Shown here in pieces: positions 1-10,436 of a DNA stretch of 64,000 nt. The notes beneath the pieces are model-generated. The model was given only the letters and a program-made list of their open reading frames with translations, had not been told where the DNA came from and ran no database searches. Numbering within the stretch: the first letter of the stretch is position 1; every line of letters begins with the position of its first letter. The translations under genes and the position numbers were made by a program. Source of the DNA: Pseudomonadota bacterium (GTDB lineage Bacteria > Pseudomonadota > Gammaproteobacteria > Acidiferrobacterales > Acidiferrobacteraceae). Location: contig JAJYDN010000003.1 of NCBI GenBank assembly GCA_021777535.1, positions 1 to 64,000 of the forward strand, read 5' to 3'.

Positions 1-1
1 G

Positions 2-292
2 ACGCTCACCGAAGAGAGCGGGCAGGAGGCCGGATCCTTGCCTGCATGGACGGCGGCCCAGCATCCGCTGGCCGCGCCGGTGTCGGGGAGCGTGTGGCGT
101 ATCGGTGTACGGGAGGGAGAGCGGGTCAATGCCGGGGATGTGATCATGACGATCGAATCGATGAAGATGGAGATCCATATCGAGGCGGGCCGGACAGGGA
201 TCATGGAGCGGATCTTGTGCCAGGAGGGTTGCGCGGTCGATGCGGGCGACATCGTGGCGGTGATTTCGGCGAGCGGGGAGGGGTGTGCCTGA
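2..292 (+). CDS. Urea carboxylase C-terminal biotinyl domain (5' partial)
   Basis: The reading frame is already open at the first bases, so the gene begins upstream of the window and only its last 96 residues are seen. They form a biotin carboxyl carrier (lipoyl-like) domain: a PVSGSVW lead-in and an ESMKME motif whose biotin-accepting lysine is the codon at 164-166. Biotinyl domains sit at the C-terminus of urea carboxylase and of acyl-CoA or pyruvate carboxylases. The immediately following allophanate hydrolase gene favours urea carboxylase, which turns urea, ATP and bicarbonate into allophanate. That assignment rests on context, because the catalytic domains lie outside the window. Confidence 0.8.
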   Translation, partial: TLTEESGQEAGSLPAWTAAQHPLAAPVSGSVWRIGVREGERVNAGDVIMTIESMKMEIHIEAGRTGIMERILCQEGCAVDAGDIVAVISASGEGCA

Positions 293-293
293 G

Positions 294-2052
294 ATGGACA
301 TGACGACGCTGCGTTTTGATATGAATACCCTGAACGATCTGTACCGGCGCCGCCGGTTGCGTCCGGAGGATGTGATCGAGCAGGTGTTTTCCCGGATCGA
401 GCGCGACCGGCGATATGGCGCCTGGATCAGCTGGTTCGATGCAAAGGGCCTGGCGCCGTATCTCGAGCGCTTACGGGCGTTATCGCCTGAACTAAAGCCA
501 CTCTATGGCGTGCCGTTTGCCGTGAAGGACAACATCGATGTGGCTGGTCTGCCGACCACTGCAGGCTGTCCGGCTTACGCCTACCATCCAGAGCAATCGG
601 CCGCGGTCGTGGAGAAACTGGTCGAGCAGGGCGCGATCCCGATCGGCAAGACGAATATGGATCAATTTGCCACGGGTCTCAATGGCACCCGGTCGCCTTA
701 CGGGATCTGCCGCAATGCCTTTGATCCCGGCTATATTGCCGGCGGATCCAGTTCCGGGTCGGCTGTTGCACTCGCTCGCGGCCACGTCGGTTTCGCGCTG
801 GGAACCGATACGGCCGGATCGGGGCGGGTACCGGCCGCCCTGCAGGGTCTGATCGGACATAAACCCACACGCGGGGTGCTGTCGGCCCAGGGGGTTGTGC
901 CAGCCTGCCGGTCCCTTGATACCGTATCGATATTCGCCTACACGGCCGGGGATGCCGAGATCATCCTGGGTGTTGCGGCGTTTCCGGATGTCCGTGATCC
1001 CCATAGCCGCCCATTGCGCCCCCACGGGGTCGATTTTTCGGCGGTCAACCCGTTGCGGGTCGCCATACCGCGCGCGGCAGACCGGGAGTTTTTTGGCGAT
1101 CACGAAGCGGCCGCGTTGTTTGGCGCCTACGTGGAGCGGCTGCGCGCCCTGGGCGCCGCCGTATCGGAAATCGACTGGGCACCGTTTCGGCGGGCGGGTG
1201 CCTTGCTCTACGAGAGTGCCCTGGTCGCCGAGCGGCTGGAGGCGGCGGGCGCCTTGCTGCGTACCCGATCCTCTGCGCTGCTTGCGCCTTTGCGCGAGAT
1301 CCTGGGTCCGGCCGGGCGCTACACGGCGCGGGAGGTGTTTGATGCCCAGCATGCCCTGAAGGTTTTGCAGATGCAGACCCGCGAGGTCTGGGAGCGGGTC
1401 GATGTGCTCGTGGTGCCGACGGCGCCGACGATCTTTACCGTAGGAGAGATGCAGGCCGATCCCGTGGGCGCCAACACCAAGCTCGAGTTGTACACCAGCT
1501 TCGTCAATCTGCGCGATCTCGCCGCCACCGCCGTGCCGGGCGGGGTACGCAAGAACGGTACCGTTTGGCGTCACGCTGGTGGCGCCGGCGCATCAGGATG
1601 GCCCCCTGCTGCATCTTGCTGCGCGGCTGACGGCGACGCCGCGGGCGGCGGTCGCGTTGCCGGCCAATCGGGCCCTGGTGGCGGTGGTGGCGGCCCACTT
1701 GCGCGGGCAGCCGCTGAACGGGGACTTGACGAGTCGCGGTGCCCGGTATGTGGCCACGACCGTGACGGCCCCGGGGTACCGGCTCTGCCTGTTGCCCGGT
1801 TCCGTGTTGCGGGCGGGTCTGGTACCGGCAGCCGACGGAGGCGCGATCGAAGTCGAGATATGGGAGATGGACCATGGCGCCCTGGGATCGCTGCTGCAGG
1901 AGATCGAGGCGCCACTGGCCATGGGCCGCGTGCACCTCGGCGATCGCGAGGTGACGGGCTTTATCTGTCCGGATCCCGGACCGGGCGCCCGCGACATCAC
2001 CGCTTATGGAGGATTCCGCCAGTATGTGCAGGCTGCGGCCAGGCTGTCCTGA
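294..2052 (+). pseudogene. atzF: Allophanate hydrolase, frameshifted
   Basis: This amidase-signature enzyme converts allophanate to ammonium and CO2, the second step of the urea carboxylase route. The first part carries the Ser-Ser-Lys triad: AVKDNID lysine, GGSSSGSA serine and GTDTAGSG serine. Near 1557-1561 the frame breaks. After ...RKNG the expected PFGVTLVAPA sequence continues in another frame (from 1561), which encodes the complete C-terminal domain to the stop at 2052. Two bases appear to be missing. The unshifted frame runs on to 2123 with non-homologous sequence. The ATG at 294 follows a GGGGAGGGG ribosome site and overlaps nothing essential of the upstream gene. Either a true pseudogene or a sequencing error; the amidase domain itself is nearly intact. 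Confidence 0.85.
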
Positions 2053-2077
2053 GGGTTCATCGGGGGTCTTCGTGTCG

Positions 2078-2086
2078 TGCTAGAAT
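2078..2086 (+). promoter_or_regulatory. Extended -10 promoter element
   Basis: TGC followed by TAGAAT forms an extended -10 box 34 bases before the ATG at 2120. No good -35 is visible at standard spacing. The same TGCTAGAAT string occurs upstream of aroF on the other strand. Confidence 0.45.
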
Positions 2087-2119
2087 GGGCGCTTGTACCC
2101 ATCTGGTGCAACATCGTTC

Positions 2120-5100
2120 ATGAGTCAAATTGCCGGCGCCCGGATTCGCGAGATCCCCTATAATTACACGTCCTTTTCGGATCGGGAGATCGTGATCCGG
2201 TTTCTCGGCGAACCGATGTGGGAAGTGCTGAACAGCCTGCGGGCGGCCCGTGTTACGGGACGTTCGGCGCGCATGCTGTTCGAAGTCCTGGGTGATATGT
2301 GGGTGGTGGGCCGCAATCCCTTCATCCAGGACGATCTGATGGCGCACGACAAGCGTCTGCGCTCGCTGATCGAGGCCCTCCACCATCGGCTCGACCAGAT
2401 CGTGATTCGGGCCCAGGGCAACAGCGAGGCCCTGGCGCTGGCGGCAGCGGCGCGAGGAGCGGTGAAGGAGTTCGAGGCGCGCTTTCCGCGGGACCGGGCA
2501 CTGCGCAAGAAGGTGATGCGCGTCCTGTCGCGGGTCACCCGCCGCGACAACATCGATTTCAGCGGCTATGCGCGTTCGGCCCATGTGACGGACGCGACGG
2601 ACTGGCGGGTCGAGTTGCCCTTTGTCGTGATAAACCCCGACAGCGAGGCGGAGATCCAGAAAATCGTACAGGGTTGCATCGATCTGGGCCTGACCATCAT
2701 TCCCCGCGGGGGCGGCACCGGTTATACGGGGGGCGCGGTGCCGCTTTATACCGACACCGCCATCATCAATACGGAAAAGCTCGAAAGTCTCGGCGCCGTC
2801 GAGATGCGGATGCTGCCGGGTGTCGATGCGCCCGTGCCGGCGATACGGGCAGGGGCCGGCGTGGTGACCATCCGTGTGACGGAGGCGGCCGAACGGGCCG
2901 GGCTGTCGTTTGCCGTTGATCCGACCTCACAGGATGCCTCGACGATCGGCGGCAACATCGCCATGAATGCGGGCGGCAAGAAGGCAGTCTTGTGGGGCAC
3001 TACCCTCGACAATCTCGCGTCCTGGCGCATGGTCACGCCGGATGCCTCGTGGCTCGAGGTCGAGCGCGTTCACCACAATCTCGGCAAGATTCACGAGGAG
3101 GCGGAGGTAGAATTCAGCATCCGCCGTTTCGAGGCCGATGGCAAAACCCCGCGTGGGCCGGCGGAGACCGTCCGGTTGCCCGGTGCGGCACTCCGCCGCG
3201 CCGGTCTCGGCAAGGATGTCACGGACAAGTTCCTCGGGGGCCTGCCCGGCATCCAGAAGGAAGGCTGCGACGGGCTCATCACCTCGGCGGTCTTCATCCT
3301 GCACAAGAAGCCGCTGTATACCCGCACGGTCTGTCTTGAGTTCTTCGGCGCGGATCTGCGCCAGGCGGTACCTGCCATCATGGAGATCAAGGACTATCCG
3401 CAGATCCACCCCGGTGTGGCGCTGGCGGGTCTCGAGCACCTGGATGACCGGTATCTGCGCGCGGTCCGCTACAGCACCAAGTCGCCACGCCACGAACTGC
3501 CGAAGATGGTCCTTCTGGCCGATGTGGCCGGCGATGACGAACGGCAGGTGGGTGAGGCGGCGGCGGCCTTTGTCCGCATCGCCAATGCCCGCGCGGGCGA
3601 GGGTTTCGTGGCGGTCAGCGCCGAGGCGCGCCGCCGCTTCTGGGCGGACCGGGCCAAGACCGCCGCCATTGCGGCGCACACCAACGCGTTCAAGATCAAT
3701 GAGGACGTGGTGATTCCGCTCGAGCGCCTGGCGGATTACAGCGAAGGCGTCGAGCGCATCAACATCGAGGAGTCGATCGGCAACAAGCTGAAGATCCTGG
3801 ATGCGATCAGCGGCTATCTGCGTGAAGGGGGGGCTGATGTAAAGCCCCAGGGCCAGTACGAGGAAAGCGCCGAAAGCAGCGAAATCACGGCGGCCAAGGT
3901 GCAGGGGGCGCTTGCCCACATTGCCGCCATCCGTGCGCGCTGGGCCCTGATCGGCAGTCATCTGGATCGGCCGCTTGCCGAACTGCCGGCGATTGCGGCG
4001 GATGTTCCCATGGAGCCGGCTGGCGCCACCGTGCTCCAGGTGTTGCTGTGCCGTGCCCTGCGCATCTCCTACAGGCGGGAGGTCGGGCACGTACTGAACG
4101 ACATATTCGGGGGACAGGAGTGGATGGCGGTCCGCCGCCGCATCCAGGACATTCACGCGCAGGTGCGCACGAGCCGGCTGTTCGTCGCCCTGCACATGCA
4201 CGCCGGCGATGGCAATGTGCATACGAATATCCCCGTCAACTCGAACGACTATGACATGATGCGGTCCGCCGATCAGATCGTCGACCGTGTCATGTCGCTG
4301 GCAACCGCGCTCGGTGGCGTCATATCAGGGGAGCATGGGATCGGCATGACGAAGCTGCGCTACCTCGACCAGGGAGCGCAAGCGGCATTTGCCGCCTACA
4401 AAGACCGCATCGACCCGCAAGGCCGCTTCAACCGCGGCAAGCTCCTTGCCGGCGGCGGCCTCGATCGCGCGTACACGCCGTCTTTGCGCCTGGTGCAGCA
4501 GGAGGCCTTGATCCTCGAGCGCAGTGAACTGGGCGATCTGAACGATGCGATACGCAACTGCCTGCGCTGCGGCAAGTGCAAGCCCGTCTGCACGACGCAC
4601 GTGCCACGCGCGAACCTCCTGTATTCCCCGCGGAACAAGATCCTGGCCACCGGGCTTATCATCGAAGCGTTCCTCTACGAGGAACAGACGCGGCGCGGCA
4701 TCTCCATACAGCATTTCGACGGCATGGCCGATGTCGCGGATCACTGCACCGTTTGCCACAAATGCGTTACTCCGTGTCCGGTCGACATAGATTTTGGCGA
4801 TGTCTCGATTCGCATGCGGGCCATCCTGAACGCCCAGGGCAAGCGGCGCATGAGCATCGGAACGCGCGCCTCGATGGCATTCCTGAATGTCACCGATCCG
4901 GCGACTGTGCGGTTGATGCGCACGGCGATGATCGAGTGGGGCTACAAGGCCCAGCTTTTTGGCCACAGGCTCGTGCGGCGCCTGGTCCCTCCCCGGCGGG
5001 GGGCGCCCCCGGCGACGACCGGCAAGACGCCGCTGCCGGCGCAGGTCATTCATTTCTTCAAAAAGCCCATGCCGGCCAATCTTCCGCGCCAGACGATGCG

Positions 5101-5965
5101 GGCGCTGCTTGGGCTCGAGGACAACAAGTTTGTCTCCATCCTGCGGGATCCCGCCAGGATCAACGAGGACACGGACGCCGTCTTCTATTTCCCCGGATGC
5201 GGTTCCGAGCGGCTGTTCAGCCAGGTCGGGATCGCCACCCTGGCCATGCTGTATGCGGTGGGGGCGCAGACCGTGCTGCCGCCGGGCTATCTCTGCTGCG
5301 GATATCCGCAGACATCGGTAGGCGATGAGGCGCAGGGGCGGAAGATCACCACCGATAACCGGGTATTGTTCCACCGGGTGGCGAACACGCTCAATTATCT
5401 CGACATCAAAACCGTCATCGTGTCGTGCGGAACGTGCATGGACCAGCTCCTGAAGTATGAGTTCGAGCAGATTTTCCCTGGCTGCCGCCTGCTCGACATC
5501 CATGAATATCTGATGGAAAAGGGTGTGCGCGTCGACGATGTGGGGGGCGTGCAGTACATGTACCACGATCCTTGCCATACGCCGATGAAGACCCACAATC
5601 CCCTCACGGTGGCCCGCACGCTGATGGGGGAGGGGGTTCAACTGTCAGACCGGTGTTGCGGCGAGGCGGGGACCTTTGCGGTTTCCCGGCCCGACATCGC
5701 GACGCAGGTCCGCTTTCGCAAGGAAGAAGAGTTGCGCAGCGGCATCCAGCAACTGACGGGCGCACCGAAGGCGCATGACGGGGGCGTGAAGATCCTGACC
5801 TCGTGCCCGGCCTGCCTGCAGGGATTGTCGCGCTACCGGGAAGACACGGGTCTCGATGCCGACTACATCGTCGTGGAAGCTGCCCGCAAACGGCTGGGTG
5901 AGGCATGGCAGCAGCACTTCATCGACGCGGCGCGCGCCGGCGGGATCGAGCGCGTACTGCTCTAG
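2120..5965 (+). CDS. FAD-binding and Fe-S oxidoreductase (DUF3683, GlcD/GlcF-like fusion)
   Basis: A 1281-residue protein. Residues about 1-140 match the DUF3683 type of N-terminus. An FAD-binding PCMH domain follows, with [10 protein letters not shown] near residue 195, then an FAD-oxidase C-terminal region with [12 protein letters not shown] near 692 and [10 protein letters not shown]. Two 4Fe-4S motifs follow ([11 protein letters not shown] near 814, [12 protein letters not shown] near 876), then two cysteine-rich CCG modules ([27 protein letters not shown]). The order equals glycolate or lactate oxidase subunits GlcD plus GlcF on one chain, so it probably oxidises a 2-hydroxy acid and passes electrons to a membrane carrier. 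The substrate cannot be read from sequence. The start is ATG 2120; an in-frame TTG at 2093 is less likely. Confidence 0.9.
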   Translation: MSQIAGARIREIPYNYTSFSDREIVIRFLGEPMWEVLNSLRAARVTGRSARMLFEVLGDMWVVGRNPFIQDDLMAHDKRLRSLIEALHHRLDQIVIRAQGNSEALALAAAARGAVKEFEARFPRDRALRKKVMRVLSRVTRRDNIDFSGYARSAHVTDATDWRVELPFVVINPDSEAEIQKIVQGCIDLGLTIIPRGGGTGYTGGAVPLYTDTAIINTEKLESLGAVEMRMLPGVDAPVPAIRAGAGVVTIRVTEAAERAGLSFAVDPTSQDASTIGGNIAMNAGGKKAVLWGTTLDNLASWRMVTPDASWLEVERVHHNLGKIHEEAEVEFSIRRFEADGKTPRGPAETVRLPGAALRRAGLGKDVTDKFLGGLPGIQKEGCDGLITSAVFILHKKPLYTRTVCLEFFGADLRQAVPAIMEIKDYPQIHPGVALAGLEHLDDRYLRAVRYSTKSPRHELPKMVLLADVAGDDERQVGEAAAAFVRIANARAGEGFVAVSAEARRRFWADRAKTAAIAAHTNAFKINEDVVIPLERLADYSEGVERINIEESIGNKLKILDAISGYLREGGADVKPQGQYEESAESSEITAAKVQGALAHIAAIRARWALIGSHLDRPLAELPAIAADVPMEPAGATVLQVLLCRALRISYRREVGHVLNDIFGGQEWMAVRRRIQDIHAQVRTSRLFVALHMHAGDGNVHTNIPVNSNDYDMMRSADQIVDRVMSLATALGGVISGEHGIGMTKLRYLDQGAQAAFAAYKDRIDPQGRFNRGKLLAGGGLDRAYTPSLRLVQQEALILERSELGDLNDAIRNCLRCGKCKPVCTTHVPRANLLYSPRNKILATGLIIEAFLYEEQTRRGISIQHFDGMADVADHCTVCHKCVTPCPVDIDFGDVSIRMRAILNAQGKRRMSIGTRASMAFLNVTDPATVRLMRTAMIEWGYKAQLFGHRLVRRLVPPRRGAPPATTGKTPLPAQVIHFFKKPMPANLPRQTMRALLGLEDNKFVSILRDPARINEDTDAVFYFPGCGSERLFSQVGIATLAMLYAVGAQTVLPPGYLCCGYPQTSVGDEAQGRKITTDNRVLFHRVANTLNYLDIKTVIVSCGTCMDQLLKYEFEQIFPGCRLLDIHEYLMEKGVRVDDVGGVQYMYHDPCHTPMKTHNPLTVARTLMGEGVQLSDRCCGEAGTFAVSRPDIATQVRFRKEEELRSGIQQLTGAPKAHDGGVKILTSCPACLQGLSRYREDTGLDADYIVVEAARKRLGEAWQQHFIDAARAGGIERVLL

Positions 5966-5983
5966 AGGACATCGCCTGCCAGC

Positions 5984-6008
5984 AAAAACCCCCTCCTTGC
6001 GGAGGGGG
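5984..6008 (-). terminator. Intrinsic terminator between convergent genes
   Basis: A perfect 8-bp stem (CCCCCTCC / GGAGGGGG, loop TTGC). Read on the minus strand it is followed by five T residues, so it should end the HtrA-type protease transcript. On the plus strand the following bases are less T-rich, so it would act weakly for the oxidoreductase gene. Confidence 0.85.
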
Positions 6009-6051
6009 TCGTCTGTGTGCCGGGGCGGTCCGTCGCCCCGGGAGGCCGCTT

Positions 6052-7479
6052 CTACTGCAGCGTTATGACGATGTAGATGCTCTGGTCTCCGTGACGGATG
6101 AGGACCGGGACGGGGGTCCGGACCGGCAGGCTTGCGACCAGGTGCGCGAACTGTGCCGGACTCGTCACCGCCTGGCTTGCCATCTCCTGGATGATCATGC
6201 CCGGCATGATGCCGGCCGCTTCCGCGGGCCCGCGGCTTACGGTCAGCACCACCACGCCGTGATGGATGTCCATGTCGCTCAGCGCTTCGGGCGTCAGCGG
6301 TCCCACCTCCATGTCGAGGCGCGGGATCGACTCGGTGGTGCTGGTATTCTGGTGCAGGCTGTTTGGCAGCGTGCCAACCTCTACCCGTAATGTCATGGGA
6401 CGGCCGTCGCGCATGATGCCGATTGGCACCACCGCACCGGGTTCCGTGTTGCCCACGAGCGGCGGCAACTGTCCAACGCTGTACACCGGCTTGTTGTCGT
6501 AGGTGATGATGACGTCACCGCGCTTTAGGCCGGCGTGCGCCGCGGGTCCCTTGCGGACCAGTCCCGCAATGAGGGCGCCGACGGGCTCCTTCAGCCGCAT
6601 GGCGCGGGCCATCTCACTGCTCACGCCCTGGACGTCGACGCCAAGCCAGCCGAATTTGATCTGCTGGTGTTTCTCCAGTGCCTGGACGACGCGCATCGCG
6701 GTGTTGATCGGAATCGAGAACGACAGGCCCATGTAGCCGCCGTTGCTCGTGTAGATCTGATCGTTTATGCCGACCACCTGTCCGCGCATGTTGAACAGCG
6801 GGCCACCCGAATTGCCGGGATTGATCGGCACGTCGCTCTGGATGAACGGAATGTATTCGTCGTCGGAAAGCGGGCGGTTGATGGCGCTTACCACCCCCTG
6901 GGTCACGGTGTTGTAGAAACCGAAGGGGGCGCCGACGGCGAGCAGCCACTGGCCGGCCTCCAGTTTGTCGGAATCGCCCAGCGGCACAATCGGCAGATCA
7001 TGCGCCTCGATCTTCAAGAGGGCCGTGTCGTAGCGTACCGACAGCCCCACGAGCCGGGCCTTGTAGACGTGATGGTTGGACAGTCCCACGACGATGTGGG
7101 TCGCCCCGCGCACGACGTGCGCGGCAGTGACGATGTAGCCGTTGCGGCTGATGATGAAGCCCGAACCCAGCGACTCGATCTTCTCCTTGTGCGACGGCGC
7201 GCCATTGGGGGCCGAGAAGAAATGCTGGAAGAACGGATAGAAAGGATTGTTGGGCGGCAGCGGATTGACCGGCAACTGGTTATGCACCAGGCGGGTGCTC
7301 GTGCTGCTGATGTTGACGACCGCCGGTCCGTAGGCTTTGACGATGGACGTGAAATTCGGCAAGGCGACCATCGGATCGGCCGCCATTGCGCCTTGCATTG
7401 CCACGGCGCCATACAGTCCTAGACCAAACGCGAATGCCTTCAGTCGACGACGAATGGACCGGTCCTTTCTGTGACCCAT
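6052..7479 (-). CDS. Periplasmic Do/HtrA-family serine protease
   Basis: A 475-residue trypsin-fold protease for periplasmic protein quality control. A hydrophobic signal peptide ends at about QGAMA-ADP. The catalytic triad is visible: TAAHVV histidine near 120, YDTALLK aspartate near 150, and NPGNSGGP serine near 223. Two PDZ regions follow (GWLGVDV onward and the C-terminal AAGIMPG region). Length and layout match DegP/DegQ/MucD. The ATG at 7479 was chosen because GAGGAGAG lies just before it and the signal peptide then begins with a normal basic n-region. A long leader upstream holds a candidate promoter. No neighbouring anti-sigma or rpoE genes are present to refine the name. Confidence 0.93.
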   Translation of the reverse strand: MGHRKDRSIRRRLKAFAFGLGLYGAVAMQGAMAADPMVALPNFTSIVKAYGPAVVNISSTSTRLVHNQLPVNPLPPNNPFYPFFQHFFSAPNGAPSHKEKIESLGSGFIISRNGYIVTAAHVVRGATHIVVGLSNHHVYKARLVGLSVRYDTALLKIEAHDLPIVPLGDSDKLEAGQWLLAVGAPFGFYNTVTQGVVSAINRPLSDDEYIPFIQSDVPINPGNSGGPLFNMRGQVVGINDQIYTSNGGYMGLSFSIPINTAMRVVQALEKHQQIKFGWLGVDVQGVSSEMARAMRLKEPVGALIAGLVRKGPAAHAGLKRGDVIITYDNKPVYSVGQLPPLVGNTEPGAVVPIGIMRDGRPMTLRVEVGTLPNSLHQNTSTTESIPRLDMEVGPLTPEALSDMDIHHGVVVLTVSRGPAEAAGIMPGMIIQEMASQAVTSPAQFAHLVASLPVRTPVPVLIRHGDQSIYIVITLQ

Positions 7480-7595
7480 GAAACTCTCCTCATCAATAGC
7501 GCATCGGCGCCCATGGACGAAATGCACGCACGCACAATCCTCATGTCCGCCCCCGTTTAGGGGGCGCATCCATCGTCCGTGATGTGCCGGCTTTG

Positions 7596-7601
7596 AATAT
7601 A
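7596..7601 (-). promoter_or_regulatory. Candidate -10 box for the HtrA-type protease gene
   Basis: TATATT on the minus strand, with a weak CTTCAG hexamer 17 bases upstream. It would give a leader of about 110 bases. No convincing sigma-E type GAACTT/TCTGA pair was found in the 259-base gap. Confidence 0.35.
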
Positions 7602-7738
7602 AAGACGGGCAAAGCGTGCTGAAGGCTTTGAACCGCCACGCGCCGCTTTGTTCCCGGAACTACGTAAACAGACAGCCCGCCATGCGTTTGCGATCCATAG
7701 TAACGGCTTCAAAAGGGATTGCAAGCATTAGCGGCAGG

Positions 7739-8116
7739 TTACCATGTAAGCACCCGACCGGCGCGCGCTAACGAAGGGAGTGCGGCACTGGGTGTCAGCA
7801 AGGGAACCTGTTTGGCAAGATCGGCGGCGGTCATCCCGTTTAGCTCGAGCGACTGTGCGCAGCCTATGATGCGCACGCCATTGTCTTCCGCGAGTTTCAT
7901 GAAATCCGCGATGGATTTGCCGCCGGCCATGGGAAACAGCGTTTCGGCGACACCCTTCCTCAAAAGTTCGGTGGCGGGCCCCGTGAAATACATGAGGACG
8001 TCTTGTTCCTCGGCGGCCGCGGTCGCAGCCAGGAAGAAGGCGGAGGGCAGGCGCTTGGGGTTTTCGGGGCCGGCGATCAGGACGATGACGAAATCAGGGG
8101 CTTTGTCTGCGGCCAT
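7739..8116 (-). CDS. DsrE-family protein
   Basis: A 125-residue protein resembling the DsrE/DsrF-like fold found in small sulfur-relay and peroxiredoxin-like proteins. It has an alternating strand-helix pattern beginning DFVIVLIAGPENPKR, an AEEQDVLMYFTG segment, and a conserved single cysteine in RIIGCAQS near residue 87, the usual persulfide-carrying position. The start is strongly supported by CTAAGGAGG six bases upstream. It is transcribed away from the outer-membrane protein gene across a 120-base divergent gap. With soxYZ in the same window a sulfur-trafficking role is plausible, but substrate and partner are unknown. Confidence 0.75.
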   Translation of the reverse strand: MAADKAPDFVIVLIAGPENPKRLPSAFFLAATAAAEEQDVLMYFTGPATELLRKGVAETLFPMAGGKSIADFMKLAEDNGVRIIGCAQSLELNGMTAADLAKQVPLLTPSAALPSLARAGRVLTW

Positions 8117-8202
8117 GCCAATATCCTCCTTAGTGGATTCCCGCTTACATGATAACCCCGGTTCCCTGTGCGGTCACGCAGGCGGCATGGCGCCAAATCC
8201 TC

Positions 8203-8208
8203 TATACT
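8203..8208 (+). promoter_or_regulatory. Candidate -10 box
   Basis: TATACT in the divergent gap, 28 bases before the ATG at 8237. No clear -35 hexamer at 16-18 bases. Confidence 0.4.
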
Positions 8209-8236
8209 GCGCCCGACACAACAGGGGCGGGACGGG

Positions 8237-9007
8237 ATGAGACGTTTGGCGTGGGGCTTTGGCTTGTTGCTGGTCGCCCAGGCGGCGGCCGCGGCATCAT
8301 GGACGCTCGGCAATCTCCCTTCCTGCACCACCGGCCACTACGGTACCGCGCACACGATCGGGATCTTCTACGACCCCACATTTCTCCAGTACCGGAACCC
8401 CCGCTGGCGGTTGAAGCTCACGATCCCCTACGTCCGCGTGTCCGGCCTGCCAAGCGGCTCGCTGCTCGCGGGCGGGACGGTGGCCGTGCGTTCCCGTGCC
8501 GCACAAACGGTAGATGCAGGCGGGCTCGGCGACATCTGGCTTGCGGCGCACTATACGGCCGTCAGGGAAAGCGGTCTGCAACCGGCGATCGTGCCCTACG
8601 CGAAGATCCAGTTTGGCACCGCGTCCAGGGGCGCGGGACTCGGCACGGGGCGCAACGATTACGAAGCCGGTCTAGGTTTTGACGACACCATCGGGACCAA
8701 TGTGTTTCCGTTTGCGCATGTCGGCTACCGGGTCGTGGGCAGTCCCCCCGGCGTACCATTGCGCAACAGCGCCCTGTTCGACGGCGGCGTGAGTATCGCG
8801 ACTTCGCCGCGGGACATCCTGACGGCCATGTACTACGGCTGGGCGCGCTCGGAGCAACCCGGTTATCCGGCGCCCGCCGATCTGATTCTTGCCTGGAATA
8901 TCAACCTGACTGCTGCCGGCAGCGGACTCGAAGTGTACGCGGACAAGGGCTTTAGTGCCGGGAGCCCCCGCCTGGGCGGCGGCATCGGGGGCCAGATCGT
9001 ATTCTGA
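8237..9007 (+). CDS. Predicted outer-membrane beta-barrel protein
   Basis: 256 residues with a signal peptide (MRRLAWGFGLLLVAQAAAAA) and then a run of short amphipathic strands with many aromatic and glycine residues: LKLTIPYVRVSG, DIWLAAHYTAV, IVPYAKIQFG and a final aromatic GGQIVF. An ending in phenylalanine is typical of Bam-inserted barrels. It resembles transporter-like and phenol-degradation (MetA) outer-membrane proteins of unknown cargo. Start at ATG 8237 places GGGACGGG just upstream; the longer in-frame start at 8168 would bury the signal peptide. Function not assigned. Confidence 0.7.
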   Translation: MRRLAWGFGLLLVAQAAAAASWTLGNLPSCTTGHYGTAHTIGIFYDPTFLQYRNPRWRLKLTIPYVRVSGLPSGSLLAGGTVAVRSRAAQTVDAGGLGDIWLAAHYTAVRESGLQPAIVPYAKIQFGTASRGAGLGTGRNDYEAGLGFDDTIGTNVFPFAHVGYRVVGSPPGVPLRNSALFDGGVSIATSPRDILTAMYYGWARSEQPGYPAPADLILAWNINLTAAGSGLEVYADKGFSAGSPRLGGGIGGQIVF

Positions 9008-9047
9008 GGCGCCTCTTGCGCAGACCGCCGTGTGCCACAGCGCCGGT

Positions 9048-10367
9048 TCAGCGCCATATCTGCGTAATCGCGTAGATGGCAAGGCCTACGGCGCCGCCCA
9101 CGAGGGTCCCGTTCAGGCGGATGAACTGGAGATCGCGGCCGATGTTGAGCTCGATCTGGCCGACCAGAAAATCGTCGCTCCAGCTTTTCACCTGCGCCGA
9201 GATGAATTCACCGAGAATGCGCCGATAGCGCGCGACGATGGGCGGTACGATCTTCAGGATCTGCTCGTCGATCCAGTCCTGGCTCGGGCGGTGGGTTGCC
9301 AGTACGCGGCCGAGATCGCTTGCGACTTCCCTGATCCGGCGGCCCAGGTTGCCTTCGGGCGCCTGGAGGTCACGCACGAGCCAGGCACGGATCCGGGCGA
9401 GGAGGTGCTGCATGGCAAGGAGTGTCTCGGGGTGAAACAGGAGCTCGCTTTGCAGGTGGTGGACGTCTGCGCGCAAGTCTTCGTCTTCGGCAAGTGCGCG
9501 CGTCAGATCATGGATGGCTTCGTCGAAGCGTGTCCGCAATACGTGATCGTGGTCGGCCCGCACGTCGGCAAGCAGGGTCTGCAAGGCCCCATACAGTCTC
9601 TGCAGGATGATACGGCCGACCCGTTCGTCGAGATTGAGTGTCGACGGGATGAACTCGATGTTGCGGGCGATTGCGCGCACCAAAGTGTCCCGCACATCTT
9701 CGTGCTGGAGATAGGCTTCCAGGCGGGCAAGCGCCTCGTCGAGCAGTATCTGATGACGGCGGTTTTCGCTCAGGATGCCGAGCGTGCGCGCGATGATCGA
9801 AGGCCCGTCCACCGTGGCCAGCTGCTGCTGCAGGATATCGATCAGGAAAGGCCGCAGGCGCGGGTCATCCGCGAGCTGCACCAGACGCAGGAGCACCGTT
9901 GTGATGAGCTGGCTCATGTGGGCGACGCTGTCCGGGCGATTCAGCCAGCGCGAGAGCCGGCGTCCGGGAGCGAACGTCCGGATTGCTTCGGTAACCTTCG
10001 GGGTCGACAGGAAACGGCTTTGGATGAACTCGCCGAGATTGTCGGCTATGCGCTGCTTGTTGGCCGGGATGATGGCCGTATGCGGCAACGGAATGCCCCA
10101 TGGATGCCGGAAGAGCGCCACCACCGCAAACCAGTCGGCGAGCGCACCGATCATCGCCGCCTGACTGAAGGCGGCCACATAGCCCGCCCAGGGGTGCTGC
10201 GCAAGCAGCGCCTCGGCGCCGGCATAGAGTACTGCGGCAGCGAGCAGCATGCCCGCGGCCAGGCCGCGCGCAAAGCGCAGGCGGGCGCGCTTGTGGTGTT
10301 CGCGGTCGGCTGCGGCGGCAGTGGGCGCGGTCGAGTGCATGTCTGACAGCATAGCGGGCGGCGTCAC
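9048..10367 (-). CDS. DUF445-family membrane-anchored protein (YjiN-like)
   Basis: 439 residues. After a short basic N-terminus there is a hydrophobic pair (ARGLAAGMLLAAAVLYAGAEALL and GYVAAFSQAAMIGALADWFAVVALF), including the ADWFAVVALFRHPWGIPLPHT signature of DUF445. A long helical region with coiled-coil character follows, and a final hydrophobic helix (GGAVGLAIYAITQIW). Role unknown in bacteria. The GTG at 10367 follows AGGAG but the gap is short; ATGs at 10352 and 10340 are alternatives. It is convergent with the outer-membrane protein gene. Confidence 0.8.
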   Translation of the reverse strand: MTPPAMLSDMHSTAPTAAAADREHHKRARLRFARGLAAGMLLAAAVLYAGAEALLAQHPWAGYVAAFSQAAMIGALADWFAVVALFRHPWGIPLPHTAIIPANKQRIADNLGEFIQSRFLSTPKVTEAIRTFAPGRRLSRWLNRPDSVAHMSQLITTVLLRLVQLADDPRLRPFLIDILQQQLATVDGPSIIARTLGILSENRRHQILLDEALARLEAYLQHEDVRDTLVRAIARNIEFIPSTLNLDERVGRIILQRLYGALQTLLADVRADHDHVLRTRFDEAIHDLTRALAEDEDLRADVHHLQSELLFHPETLLAMQHLLARIRAWLVRDLQAPEGNLGRRIREVASDLGRVLATHRPSQDWIDEQILKIVPPIVARYRRILGEFISAQVKSWSDDFLVGQIELNIGRDLQFIRLNGTLVGGAVGLAIYAITQIWR

Positions 10368-10436
10368 GGTCTCCTAGCGCTCATTGCGGCCACGGGCGGT
10401 CCCTGGATGCCTTCAGGCACCCCGGGGGCCGCCCGT

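Noticed and set aside
5985-6012. The terminator between convergent genes as the end of an RNA gene.
   Set aside because: It is fully explained as the terminator of the minus-strand protease gene.
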